Source: Megamonas hypermegale_A (GTDB taxonomy: Bacteria; Bacillota; Negativicutes; Selenomonadales; Selenomonadaceae). From it: 64,000 nucleotides of DNA. The translations under genes were made by a program, and so were the position numbers. A model generated the notes under the pieces. The model saw only the letters and a program-made list of their open reading frames with translations, searched no databases and was not told the origin of the DNA. Below, piece by piece: positions 7,508-15,163 of the stretch. The first letter of the stretch is position 1; the number at the start of each line of letters is the position of its first letter. The stretch is taken from NCBI RefSeq assembly GCF_030371585.1, contig NZ_JAUDCE010000006.1, one strand, 5' to 3'.

Positions 7508-7524
7508 AGACAAAACATTGAGTA

Positions 7525-7568
7525 GTTTATACAAGGGCGTATGAATTATTTGTTCATACGCCCTTTTT
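7525..7568 (+). promoter_or_regulatory. leader terminator with overlapping alternative hairpin (ANTAR-target-like)
   Basis: A 13-bp perfect terminator stem (7533-7545 with 7553-7565, AAGGGCGTATGAA and its complement) followed by T5 lies between the promoter and the symporter start. Its left arm overlaps a second possible hairpin (7525-7532 with 7539-7546) whose six-base loop is AAGGGC, with A at position 1 and G at position 4. The two folds exclude each other. ANTAR antiterminator proteins are known to bind such hexaloops next to terminators. The usual first hairpin is only weakly suggested (AAAC/GTTT at about 7512-7528). Confidence 0.6.
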
Positions 7569-7623
7569 ATATAGATTTATTTATTTACTTATTAACTTAT
7601 TAAATTGCTAAGGAGGTACATAT

Positions 7624-9048
7624 ATGTTTGAAGCTGTTAATTCGTTTGTAACTTCGGTGAACGGCATCGTCTGGGGCTGGGGAATGATAATTTTACTGTT
7701 AGGCACTCATATTTTCATGACGCTGCGGACGAAAGGCATTCAGCGGAGATTAATTCAGGGAATAAAATTATCCGTTACGAAAGATAAAGAGGCGGAAGGC
7801 GAAGTCAGCCAGTTCGGCGCTCTCACGACGGCGCTGGCGGCAACTATCGGCACAGGCAATATCATCGGTGTCGGTACGGCAGTTGCACTCGGCGGTCCGG
7901 GAGCCGTTTTCTGGTGCTGGCTTACAGGCGTATTCGGTATTGCGACGAAATACAGTGAAACGCTTATTTCCGTTAAATACCGCGTCAAAACGAAAGACGG
8001 CAGAATGCAGGGCGGCGCTATGTATGCGCTGGAACGCGGACTGAATATGAAATGGCTCGCTGTATTGTTCGCCTTTTTCGGCGGTTTTGCTTCTTTCGGC
8101 ATAGGCTGTGCTACGCAGGTAAATGCCATAGCTACCGTTTGCAGTGAAAATCTCGGTATTCCTGCTTGGACTGTAGGCATCATTATTGCCGTTCTCGTGG
8201 CGCTCGTTATTTTCGGCGGCATAAAATCCATCGCTTACGTATGTGAACGGCTCGTTCCGTTTATGGCGGCATTTTATGTGCTCGGCTGTCTGGCTATCTT
8301 AGTCATCAATGCTGATTTTATCATTCCGGCAATCGAAACAATTATCACTTTGGCATTTAATCCGGGGGCGGCAGCCGGCGGCCTTGTCGGCGGCGGTATC
8401 ATGCAGGCTATGCACTTCGGGGTAGCCCGCGGACTGTTCTCTAATGAATCGGGCATGGGCTCGGCTCCGATTGCGGCTGCGGCTGCTCAGACGAGAAATC
8501 CGGTTCGTCAGTCGCTCGTTTCCATGACGGGTGTTTTCTGGGATACCGTTATTGTCTGCGCTATGACCGGTCTTGTACTCATTTCCAGCATCATGAAAAA
8601 TCCGGAAATAGATATGGGAGCAATTCGCGACGGCGGCGTGCTGACGACGCTGGCTTTCGACCAGATACCGTATATCGGTCCGTTTATTCTCGTTGTCGGC
8701 ATTATAACATTTGCTTTTTCCACGATTTTAGGCTGGGCTTATTACGGTGAAAGATGTGTTGAATATTTTGCCGGTAAGAAAATACTGACAGGATACAAAG
8801 TTCTTTATCTTGCAGTAGCTGTTATTGCGCCGATTGTTTCGTTAAATCTCGTTTGGCTCATCGCCGATACTTTAAACGCCATGATGGCAATACCGAACCT
8901 TATCGCCGTATTGCTTCTGTCGCCGGTCATTGTAGCTGAAACGAAGAAATACCTCAACAATATCGATGCTAAAGATACGGAACCCGTTCCTTATCTGGAA
9001 GATATTAGAAATAAAGAAGTCGTTCCTACAGAGGAACTTGTAAAATAA
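7624..9048 (+). CDS. alanine/glycine:cation symporter (AGCS family)
   Basis: 474 aa polytopic inner-membrane transporter. Signatures of the sodium:alanine symporter family include GALTTALAATIGTGNIIGVG near residue 60, GPGAVFWCW, GGAMYALERG, and GLFSNESGMGSAPIAAAAA near 275. It imports alanine or glycine with a cation, usually Na+. The ATG follows AAGGAGG. Single-gene unit between a regulated leader at 7525-7568 and a strong terminator. The leader attenuator suggests expression tied to nitrogen or amino-acid status, but that is inference. Confidence 0.93.
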   Translation: MFEAVNSFVTSVNGIVWGWGMIILLLGTHIFMTLRTKGIQRRLIQGIKLSVTKDKEAEGEVSQFGALTTALAATIGTGNIIGVGTAVALGGPGAVFWCWLTGVFGIATKYSETLISVKYRVKTKDGRMQGGAMYALERGLNMKWLAVLFAFFGGFASFGIGCATQVNAIATVCSENLGIPAWTVGIIIAVLVALVIFGGIKSIAYVCERLVPFMAAFYVLGCLAILVINADFIIPAIETIITLAFNPGAAAGGLVGGGIMQAMHFGVARGLFSNESGMGSAPIAAAAAQTRNPVRQSLVSMTGVFWDTVIVCAMTGLVLISSIMKNPEIDMGAIRDGGVLTTLAFDQIPYIGPFILVVGIITFAFSTILGWAYYGERCVEYFAGKKILTGYKVLYLAVAVIAPIVSLNLVWLIADTLNAMMAIPNLIAVLLLSPVIVAETKKYLNNIDAKDTEPVPYLEDIRNKEVVPTEELVK

Positions 9049-9060
9049 AATTATAACAAA

Positions 9061-9113
9061 AAAACTGTACGCTGAAAGCAAATGCGCATGAACTTTCGGC
9101 GTACAGTTTTTTT
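9061..9113 (+). terminator. intrinsic terminator of the AGCS gene
   Basis: Long stem AAAACTGTACGCTGAAAG with CTTTCGGCGTACAGTTTT (one G-T pair), then a T run. Confidence 0.88.
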
Positions 9114-9174
9114 GTCCGGATAAAAGGAAGTTGCATTTTCAAAAAGAATACATAATATAAGTAAGAGATTTTAC

Positions 9175-9300
9175 TTGTTGTAATAGTAGAACAGCTAGCT
9201 TACAGCCAGCAGTATAATAGTTTATATTCATTCGATGTTGTTACTTAACCTCACTAAATATAAACAATTATACTGCCTTGGGAAATCAATTGGCACAACA
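9175..9300 (+). repeat. family B palindromic intergenic repeat, copy B3
   Basis: About 126 bp. Inner arms CAGTATAATAGTTTATATT and AATATAAACAATTATACTG have one mismatch. The central TTACTTAACCTCACT is kept. The left outer end is degenerate; the right end is TTGGCACAACA. It lies in the 294-base gap between the AGCS gene and the Pro/Arg-rich protein gene. Confidence 0.85.
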
Positions 9301-9342
9301 AGTAGTGTATAAAAAAAATATTTTATAAAGGAGGTAAAAATT

Positions 9343-10665
9343 ATGTTAAAGAAAAAAATAAAACGGGGCATAAGCATTATAACATTCGCTTTTTTCCTCA
9401 GTACATCAATCAGTTTTTCTTTTATCGATACGGCAGCGGCTGCGCCGCCTCCTCCCAAGCAGGGACAGATAAAACCGCCGCCGCCGCGAAGAGCCGTAAC
9501 AAGACCGGCAGCAAGGCAGGCACGGCCGAATATAAAACCGGCGCCGCGACCGCGGGTGTCAAGACCGGCATCCCGGCCGAATCGTACAGTAAAACCGATG
9601 CCGCGTCCGGCAAGGCCGAATATTAAACCACGACCGGCGGCAAGACCAGGCTCGGCGGTAAAACCAATACCACGACCGCGACCGGGCAGTATCAAACCGC
9701 CAGCAAGACCAGCACGGCCGGCGATAAAACCGGGAAGCAGTATAAGGCCGTCAAGACCGAATATTACTAGGCCGCGTCCCGGCAGCAACATAAAACCGTC
9801 CAAACCGGGAGCAATCCGACCGCCGCGCAAGCCGGGCGAAAACATGCGTCCGCCGATGCCGCCGCGCGTCAACCCAGATAAACACAGACTGCCGCAAGGC
9901 GATAAACGGCCGATTTTAAGACCGCGGCCGGACGGCGATAAAGTCAAACCGCCGGCAGTTCGACCGGGCTTTCGTCCCGACAGACCTAGACCGGACAGCG
10001 ACAAATTCAGACCGATAAAAGATAAAAATCCGGTACTTCGTCCGCATCACGACCGTCCGCCAATACCGCCGAAGCATCATAAACCGCCGAAGAAACCGCA
10101 TCATAAATTTAAACTGCATGACAGATTTGTACCGCCACCGCCGCCGATATATCACAGAGCACCGCGCTGGCTGTTGTTCTCCGGCAGTTTCATTTATCCG
10201 TATTCGACAACGGTAGTAAATCACGTGGTGATGGATTATTCGTATCTGAATACGGCAGACGGCGTTTATCTGGACAATTTCGTAAAGACAAAATACATTG
10301 AAGGCGAATACGAAGGACAGGATTACTACGCCGATTATTATATCGACAAAAACTCGCTGGAAGTCGTGCAGTACAATCCGCCTGACTACATCATCCGCGT
10401 AAATGAAGTTTCGTTCGACAATGAAAATATGGACAGCCCGTATATCACGACATGGGAATTCAAATACAATCTCGATTACCGCACCGTATATTTCCGCAAT
10501 GTCTATGACAGCTACCAGATAGAACCGAAAGACTGGACGTTTTTAAACACATACAACGATGAATACTATCTCCTGCCGACGGCAGAAATGGCATTCTATC
10601 TGGCGTACAAATACAGGTTCTTCGACAACCAGCCGGACAGTTTCTATGATGTAGCTACGTTATAA
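9343..10665 (+). CDS. secreted proline/arginine-rich protein with a unique C-terminal domain
   Basis: 440 aa, no family recognised. There is a signal peptide at residues 1-33 (KKKIKRGISIITFAFFLS, ending DTAAA). A low-complexity region of about 220 residues follows, built of short units such as RPNIKP, RPRPGS and KPGSSIRP; it is very rich in Pro, Arg, Lys and Gly and strongly basic. A His/Pro-rich hinge (PHHDRPPIPPKHHKPPKKPH) leads to a compact, acidic, Tyr-rich domain of about 170 residues, starting near YHRAPRWLLFSGSF. The basic stretch might contact anionic cell-wall or polysaccharide material; that is a guess. The ribosome site is AAGGAGG. A 258-residue open frame on the other strand is a shadow of the repeats. 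Confidence 0.82.
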   Translation: MLKKKIKRGISIITFAFFLSTSISFSFIDTAAAAPPPPKQGQIKPPPPRRAVTRPAARQARPNIKPAPRPRVSRPASRPNRTVKPMPRPARPNIKPRPAARPGSAVKPIPRPRPGSIKPPARPARPAIKPGSSIRPSRPNITRPRPGSNIKPSKPGAIRPPRKPGENMRPPMPPRVNPDKHRLPQGDKRPILRPRPDGDKVKPPAVRPGFRPDRPRPDSDKFRPIKDKNPVLRPHHDRPPIPPKHHKPPKKPHHKFKLHDRFVPPPPPIYHRAPRWLLFSGSFIYPYSTTVVNHVVMDYSYLNTADGVYLDNFVKTKYIEGEYEGQDYYADYYIDKNSLEVVQYNPPDYIIRVNEVSFDNENMDSPYITTWEFKYNLDYRTVYFRNVYDSYQIEPKDWTFLNTYNDEYYLLPTAEMAFYLAYKYRFFDNQPDSFYDVATL

Positions 10666-10674
10666 TTGCTAAAT

Positions 10675-10716
10675 AAAAAACACCTGTTTTACAACTTGGT
10701 AAAGCAGGTGTTTTTT
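10675..10716. terminator. bidirectional intrinsic terminator
   Basis: Arms AAAAAACACCTG..TTTAC and GTAAAGCAGGTGTTTTTT with loop AACTTG lie between the convergent Pro/Arg-rich gene and araD. Confidence 0.87.
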
Positions 10717-10729
10717 GTATGTTATTTAT

Positions 10730-11434
10730 TTATTTTTTCTTCTGACCGTAGTAAGCGTTGGCGCCGTGTTTGCGCAGATAGTGTTTGTCGAGCAGTTCCT
10801 GCTGCATTGGTGTCAAATCCGGATTGAGTGTCATAGCATGATAAGCCATGAATGCCACTTCTTCCAGCACAACAGCTTTTTTCACAGCGGCAATCGGGTC
10901 TTTTTCCCAAGTGAACGGGCCGTGCGAATAAACGATTACGCCCGGAACGTCCATCATTTTAATGCCGCGCGTTTTAAATGTTTCTACAATGACATTGCCC
11001 GTTTCTGCTTCATACGAACCGGCGATTTCTTCCGGCGTCATAGCGCGGGTGCATGGAACACCGCCGTAAAAATCGTCGGCATGCGTCGTACCGAGAGCCG
11101 GAATATCGCGGCGTGCCTGTGCCCACGAAGTTGCATAGCGGGAATGCGTATGTACAACGCCGCCAATTTCCGGGCATGCCTGATAGATTTTGATATGCGT
11201 ATCCGTATCGGAGGACGGATTGTAATCGCCTTCAACGACTTTTCCCGTATTGATGTCAACGACTACCATATCTTCAACCTTCATCGTATCGTAATCAACA
11301 CCGGACGGTTTTATGACCATTAAGCCTTTATTGCGGTCAATGCCGGAAACGTTGCCCCAGGTAAATGTAACCATATGATATTTAGGTAACATTAAATTGG
11401 CTTCAAATACAACTTTTTTCAAATTTTCTAACAT
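10730..11434 (-). CDS. araD: L-ribulose-5-phosphate 4-epimerase
   Basis: 234 aa class II aldolase/epimerase fold, cytoplasmic, zinc-dependent. It converts L-ribulose-5-phosphate to D-xylulose-5-phosphate. The start at 11434 (MLENLKKVVFEANLMLPKYH) matches the usual AraD N-terminus and has AAGGAG 8 bases upstream; a GTG 9 bases earlier is less likely. VTFTWGNVSGIDR, VIKPSGVDYD, the zinc histidines in GGVVHTHSRYATSWAQ and GTTHADDFYGGVPCTR are all present. No araA or araB lies beside it, so it may serve arabinose, ascorbate or another pentose route encoded elsewhere. UlaF/SgbE-type 4-epimerases are close alternatives. Confidence 0.9.
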   Translation of the reverse strand: MLENLKKVVFEANLMLPKYHMVTFTWGNVSGIDRNKGLMVIKPSGVDYDTMKVEDMVVVDINTGKVVEGDYNPSSDTDTHIKIYQACPEIGGVVHTHSRYATSWAQARRDIPALGTTHADDFYGGVPCTRAMTPEEIAGSYEAETGNVIVETFKTRGIKMMDVPGVIVYSHGPFTWEKDPIAAVKKAVVLEEVAFMAYHAMTLNPDLTPMQQELLDKHYLRKHGANAYYGQKKK

Positions 11435-11566
11435 TCTAGCCACTCCTTTTTATGTCGAACAATTAAATAATTATCTTTTAAATATATTATACAACTTTTT
11501 CCGTAAATGACAATATAAATCATACAACTTTATGGATGTTTTTAGCTAAAATGTTTTTGTAAAAAC

Positions 11567-11608
11567 AAAAAGGCCCGACTTCAAGTGGTTTCGAAGTCAA
11601 GCCTTTTA
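11567..11608 (-). terminator. intrinsic terminator of the ptsH-ptsI unit
   Basis: On the complement AAAAGGC..GACTTC and GAAGTC..GCCTTTTT form a stem with an internal 2x2 mismatch and a T run. It lies just after the small coiled-coil gene. Confidence 0.8.
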
Positions 11609-11610
11609 TA

Positions 11611-11976
11611 TTAGCGCTTTAATTTATGTTCGAGCTCTTGTATTTTCTTTTTATGATGTTCAATAGCGAATTTCAAATGTGTCTGAACTTCATCGCTATC
11701 CGCCGCCTCCAGAGCTGTTTCCAGCTTTGCCAGACGGTCTCTGATTTCCAGAAGTTCATTGCTTAAAATGCTCGGTTCGTTCAAACCGATGCCATAAACG
11801 GTGCGAATGTCATTCAGTACGATATCCGCATAGCCGGGCTCGGAGGAAACCTCTTCGAGATATTTAGCCAGTTCATAGATTATCTCATATGAATTTCTGC
11901 CTTCATTAAGCCATTTTAAAAGCGCCATTTTTATATTCTGCTGTTTTCCGTGGTCTGATGTTATTTTATCTTCCAT
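11611..11976 (-). CDS. uncharacterised small helical protein downstream of ptsI
   Basis: 121 aa, no family recognised. No signal peptide or membrane segment. The first half is mixed helix (LLKWLNEGRNSYEIIYELAK), followed by a long charged amphipathic stretch (about 68-121: ELLEIRDRLAKLETALEAAD, then HHKKKIQELEHKLKR) that looks like a coiled coil. The ATG at 11976 is only 6 bases after the ptsI stop, so it is probably translated from the ptsH-ptsI message and ends at the operon terminator. Its position suggests a part in, or a ride along with, PTS control, but no motif supports a specific role. Confidence 0.8.
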   Translation of the reverse strand: MEDKITSDHGKQQNIKMALLKWLNEGRNSYEIIYELAKYLEEVSSEPGYADIVLNDIRTVYGIGLNEPSILSNELLEIRDRLAKLETALEAADSDEVQTHLKFAIEHHKKKIQELEHKLKR

Positions 11977-11982
11977 GGGAAA

Positions 11983-13689
11983 TTATAAAGCGCTCTGGAG
12001 ATATTCTTTGATTGCGTTGCCGTCTTCCATCGTCATAACTGTATCGAGCGCAGCTTTTGCCTGTGCGGAAGTTATGGAGCGGATTTTTTCTTTTACGCGC
12101 GGAATGGAAGGAGCACTCATGGAAAGTTCGTTAATGCCCATTGCCATCAGGATTGCAGCGGCATTAGGGTCGCTTGCCATTTCACCGCACATGCCGACCC
12201 AGATATTGTTTGCACGAGCAGAATCAATAGTGAGTTTAATCAGGCGCAATACTGCCGGATTGAAATGGTTGTAAAGATAGCTTACGTTAGCATTTACGCG
12301 GTCAACAGCCAGTGTGTACTGAACGAGGTCGTTCGTACCGATGCTGAAGAAGTCAAGGTATTTGGCAAGTACCGGAGTCATAACGGCAGCTGCCGGAGTT
12401 TCAACCATGATACCGAGCTGAACTGTATCGGAGAACGGTTTTTCTTCATGCGTAAGTTCGGTTTTTGCTTCTTCAATGATAGCGCGTACCTGTTTTACTT
12501 CTTCTACATTGATGACCATCGGGAGCATCATTGCAGCTTTACCGTAAACACCAGCACGCAGAATTGCTTTAACCTGCGGCATGAATACTTCGCGGCGGTT
12601 TAAGCAGATACGGATAGCACGGTAACCGAGGAACGGATTTTCTTCTTCCGGAATGTTCAAATATGGAAGAGGTTTGTCTCCGCCGATATCCATAGTACGG
12701 ATAACACATAAATGGCCCTGACATTTTTCAATGGCTTCTTTATATGCTTTAAACTGAGTTTCTTCATCAGGAATGGTATCTCTGCCCATGAACAAAAATT
12801 CCGAGCGGAACAGACCTACGCCTTTTGCACCGAATTTCATAGCCGCTTCAACATCGAGATGCGTGCTGATATTGGCCATAAGTTCAACTTCCACGCCGTC
12901 TTTCGTTACTGTCGGCAGTTTGGAGAGCTGTGCATAATGTTCTTTCATGCGGTTCTGTTCTTCGATTTTTACCTGATAAGAAGCGATTAATTCTTCAGTA
13001 GGATTAACAAAGATTTCACCGGTATCACCGTTTAAGATAACCTGTGCGCCGCCCGGAATATCTTTGATTTTTTCGCCGAGACCTGCAACCGTAGGGATTG
13101 CTCTTGCTTTGGCGATGATTACAGCATGGCAGGTAGTACTGCCGTTGCCTAAGATTACGCCGGCGATTTTTTCCGTCGGAATGTTGGCGATAACGGACGG
13201 TTCGATTTCTTCGCCGCATAAGATAACGGCTTCGTCACCGACTGTTCTTTCAGCAAGACCCAGAATGCGTCTTGTAACGCGTTTGCCGACATCGCGGATA
13301 TCCACAGCGCGTTCACGGAAATAAGTATCATCCATCTGTTCGAAAATAGATGCGTTTTCTTCGGAAGCTTCAAGCACTGCTTTCGGAGCGCTGCCGCACT
13401 GACCGAGTTTCATCAGGGAATTTTCTTCCAGCATAGGGTCCTGTACCATCATGCGGTGAGCTTCCATAATACCGGCCTGTTCGAGCATTCCTTTTTCGCG
13501 CAGCGTCTTGATATTGGACTGGAGCACTTCAGCGGCATAAGCCAGTGCTTCTTTAATTTTTGTTGCTTCTTCTTCCGGTGTTCCCGGCGTGTAAGCATCA
13601 ATAAAACTCTGTAAATCTTCATCGAGTGTCATTACTTTGGCAATAGCGATACCGGTAATAACACCTTTCCCTCTTAATTCGTACGGCAA
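11983..13689 (-). CDS. ptsI: PTS enzyme I (phosphoenolpyruvate-protein phosphotransferase)
   Basis: 568 aa, normal for enzyme I. It moves phosphate from PEP to HPr in the cytoplasm to energise PTS sugar uptake. The N-terminal part carries the phospho-histidine loop in a slightly unusual form, GNGSTTCHAVIIAKA (more often GGxTSHxAI). The C-terminal PEP-binding barrel shows GVGLFRSEFLFMGRD, MVETPAAAVM, FFSIGTNDLVQYTLAVDR and GMCGEMASD. The start appears to be TTG at 13689 (LPYELRGKGVITG) behind a GGGGGA ribosome site; no in-frame ATG fits better. The gap to ptsH is 42 bases, giving the order ptsH-ptsI-small gene. Confidence 0.96.
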   Translation of the reverse strand: MPYELRGKGVITGIAIAKVMTLDEDLQSFIDAYTPGTPEEEATKIKEALAYAAEVLQSNIKTLREKGMLEQAGIMEAHRMMVQDPMLEENSLMKLGQCGSAPKAVLEASEENASIFEQMDDTYFRERAVDIRDVGKRVTRRILGLAERTVGDEAVILCGEEIEPSVIANIPTEKIAGVILGNGSTTCHAVIIAKARAIPTVAGLGEKIKDIPGGAQVILNGDTGEIFVNPTEELIASYQVKIEEQNRMKEHYAQLSKLPTVTKDGVEVELMANISTHLDVEAAMKFGAKGVGLFRSEFLFMGRDTIPDEETQFKAYKEAIEKCQGHLCVIRTMDIGGDKPLPYLNIPEEENPFLGYRAIRICLNRREVFMPQVKAILRAGVYGKAAMMLPMVINVEEVKQVRAIIEEAKTELTHEEKPFSDTVQLGIMVETPAAAVMTPVLAKYLDFFSIGTNDLVQYTLAVDRVNANVSYLYNHFNPAVLRLIKLTIDSARANNIWVGMCGEMASDPNAAAILMAMGINELSMSAPSIPRVKEKIRSITSAQAKAALDTVMTMEDGNAIKEYLQSAL

Positions 13690-13731
13690 AGTACAAATCC
13701 CCCTCTCTCTCTCAAAAAAAACGGCTGGAAA

Positions 13732-13995
13732 TTATTCTTCGCCGAATTTGTTTTTAATAAGACCAGTAAGAGCGTCGAGAGCTGCCTGTGCGTCTTCGCC
13801 TTCAGCGCTGATAGTCAGTTCTGTACCTTTGGTAAGACCAAGGCTCATAATCATGAGGATGCTTTTTGCGTCAACAGTTTTGCCTTTAGCGGAGATTTTG
13901 ATTTTGGATTTGAATTTGTTTGCTTCCTGTACGAACATAGATGCAGGACGAGCATGCAGACCAGTTTTGTTTTCAATAATAAGTGTAGTTTCCAT
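13732..13995 (-). CDS. ptsH: phosphocarrier protein HPr
   Basis: 87 aa, full length. The active-site histidine is H14 in NKTGLHARPAS. The Firmicute regulatory serine is S45 in DAKSILMIMSLGL, which implies control by an HPr kinase/phosphorylase and carbon-catabolite regulation. HPr passes phosphate from enzyme I to sugar-specific EII proteins. The ATG at 13995 has GAGAGGGG upstream. First gene of the pts operon. The 200 bases upstream (13996-14196) are AT-rich and show no further gene. Confidence 0.97.
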   Translation of the reverse strand: METTLIIENKTGLHARPASMFVQEANKFKSKIKISAKGKTVDAKSILMIMSLGLTKGTELTISAEGEDAQAALDALTGLIKNKFGEE

Positions 13996-14196
13996 TTAAA
14001 ATAAACCCCTCTCTTAATCTGTAAAACATAATTCGGTTTGGAATATCGTTTGAAAATTATGTCTTTGTTAATTATAACTAAAAATTGCACAAATGACTAG
14101 AGGATTTTAGAAAAAAATAGATAATTTTCTAAAAAAAAGTTGAGGTTATGACATTTGTGCAATTTTTAATAAATTTTATTAATGGTTACATAATGG

Positions 14197-15138
14197 TTAA
14201 GATAATAAAACCATATAGATTGGTATGGTAATTATAGACAAGAGCGTCGTGGCCGAAACGACGAGCGTGGCATATTCCGTGTCGGTTTTGTACAAACTGG
14301 ACAGAACGACGGTTTGTATCATGGCAGGAAGCGAAGCCATGATGACAAAAACCTTGTACATGAGCTCCGGCATAGGGAAGATATGCGCCAAAATGAACAT
14401 GCTGAGCGGCGCGATGATGAAGCGGCCGATACAGATGCCGGAAAGGCTCAGGTCAAAACGGATATTCTTCAGTCCCATGGAATAAAGCGTGACACCGATG
14501 AAGATAAGTGCCAGCGGCGTGGTCAGATTGCCCATGTACTGCGCAGTATCCATAAAGAATTTCGGCAGCGGAATGTCGCATATCAGAATAATCAGCGAAG
14601 CGAGAAAGCCCAAAATCGGCGGCGAGAATATGCGTTTCAACGTAGCCAGTGTGAACATGTTTCTGTAGGAAAACGCCGAAGAGTCGGACTGAATGCAGGC
14701 ATTGCCCAGCGTCCAGAAGAAAGTCGTGTTGGCAAAGAAGTACAACAGCGTATAAGGAATGGCTTCTTCGCCGAACAGTGCCATCGTGACGGGCAGACCG
14801 ACGAAAATCGTATTCGATGTAGTGAAGCTGGACTGAAAAATGCCGCGGCGGCCTTTCGGCGCCATGAAACGGGCTGCGATACAGCTTAAAATGAAGCAGA
14901 CAGCAATGGAAATAAACGGTACGATAGAGCCCGTTATTAAATGCAGCAGCTGGTCATGGCTGAAAGCGTGCGTGATATTGTAAATGAAAAACAAGGGCAA
15001 TGATACGTAATTCACCAGCTTAGGCAAAATGGCCTTGTTTTGCGCATTTATCCAGCCGACTTTAGCCAGAATGCAGCCGACAAGTCCCATTAAAATCAAA
15101 GTAAGTACGCCGCTTATGGCGTGAAGTAAAGCGTCCAT
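14197..15138 (-). CDS. AEC-family (auxin-efflux-carrier-like) permease
   Basis: 313 aa with about ten membrane helices in two five-helix halves (N-terminal LLHAISGVLTLILMGLVGCI, then YVSLPLFFIYN; C-terminal NLTTPLALIFIGVTLYSMG). These are features of the AEC family, whose bacterial members carry malate, malonate or other small organic acids. The ATG at 15138 is preferred because GGGAG lies 7-8 bases upstream; the frame can be opened from a TTG five codons earlier. It follows the D,D-carboxypeptidase gene by 25 bases on the same strand, so the two may be co-transcribed. Substrate unknown. Confidence 0.87.
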   Translation of the reverse strand: MDALLHAISGVLTLILMGLVGCILAKVGWINAQNKAILPKLVNYVSLPLFFIYNITHAFSHDQLLHLITGSIVPFISIAVCFILSCIAARFMAPKGRRGIFQSSFTTSNTIFVGLPVTMALFGEEAIPYTLLYFFANTTFFWTLGNACIQSDSSAFSYRNMFTLATLKRIFSPPILGFLASLIILICDIPLPKFFMDTAQYMGNLTTPLALIFIGVTLYSMGLKNIRFDLSLSGICIGRFIIAPLSMFILAHIFPMPELMYKVFVIMASLPAMIQTVVLSSLYKTDTEYATLVVSATTLLSIITIPIYMVLLS

Positions 15139-15163
15139 GGTATCATCTCCCAAAAAATTTTTC

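Noticed and set aside
9228..10004. 258-codon Gly-rich open frame on the minus strand
   Set aside because: Shadow of the Pro/Arg-rich coding repeats on the + strand; no ribosome site, and its end overlaps repeat B3.
10715..11323. 202-codon open frame opposite araD
   Set aside because: araD has all its motifs, terminator and ribosome site; this frame is antisense noise starting inside the terminator.
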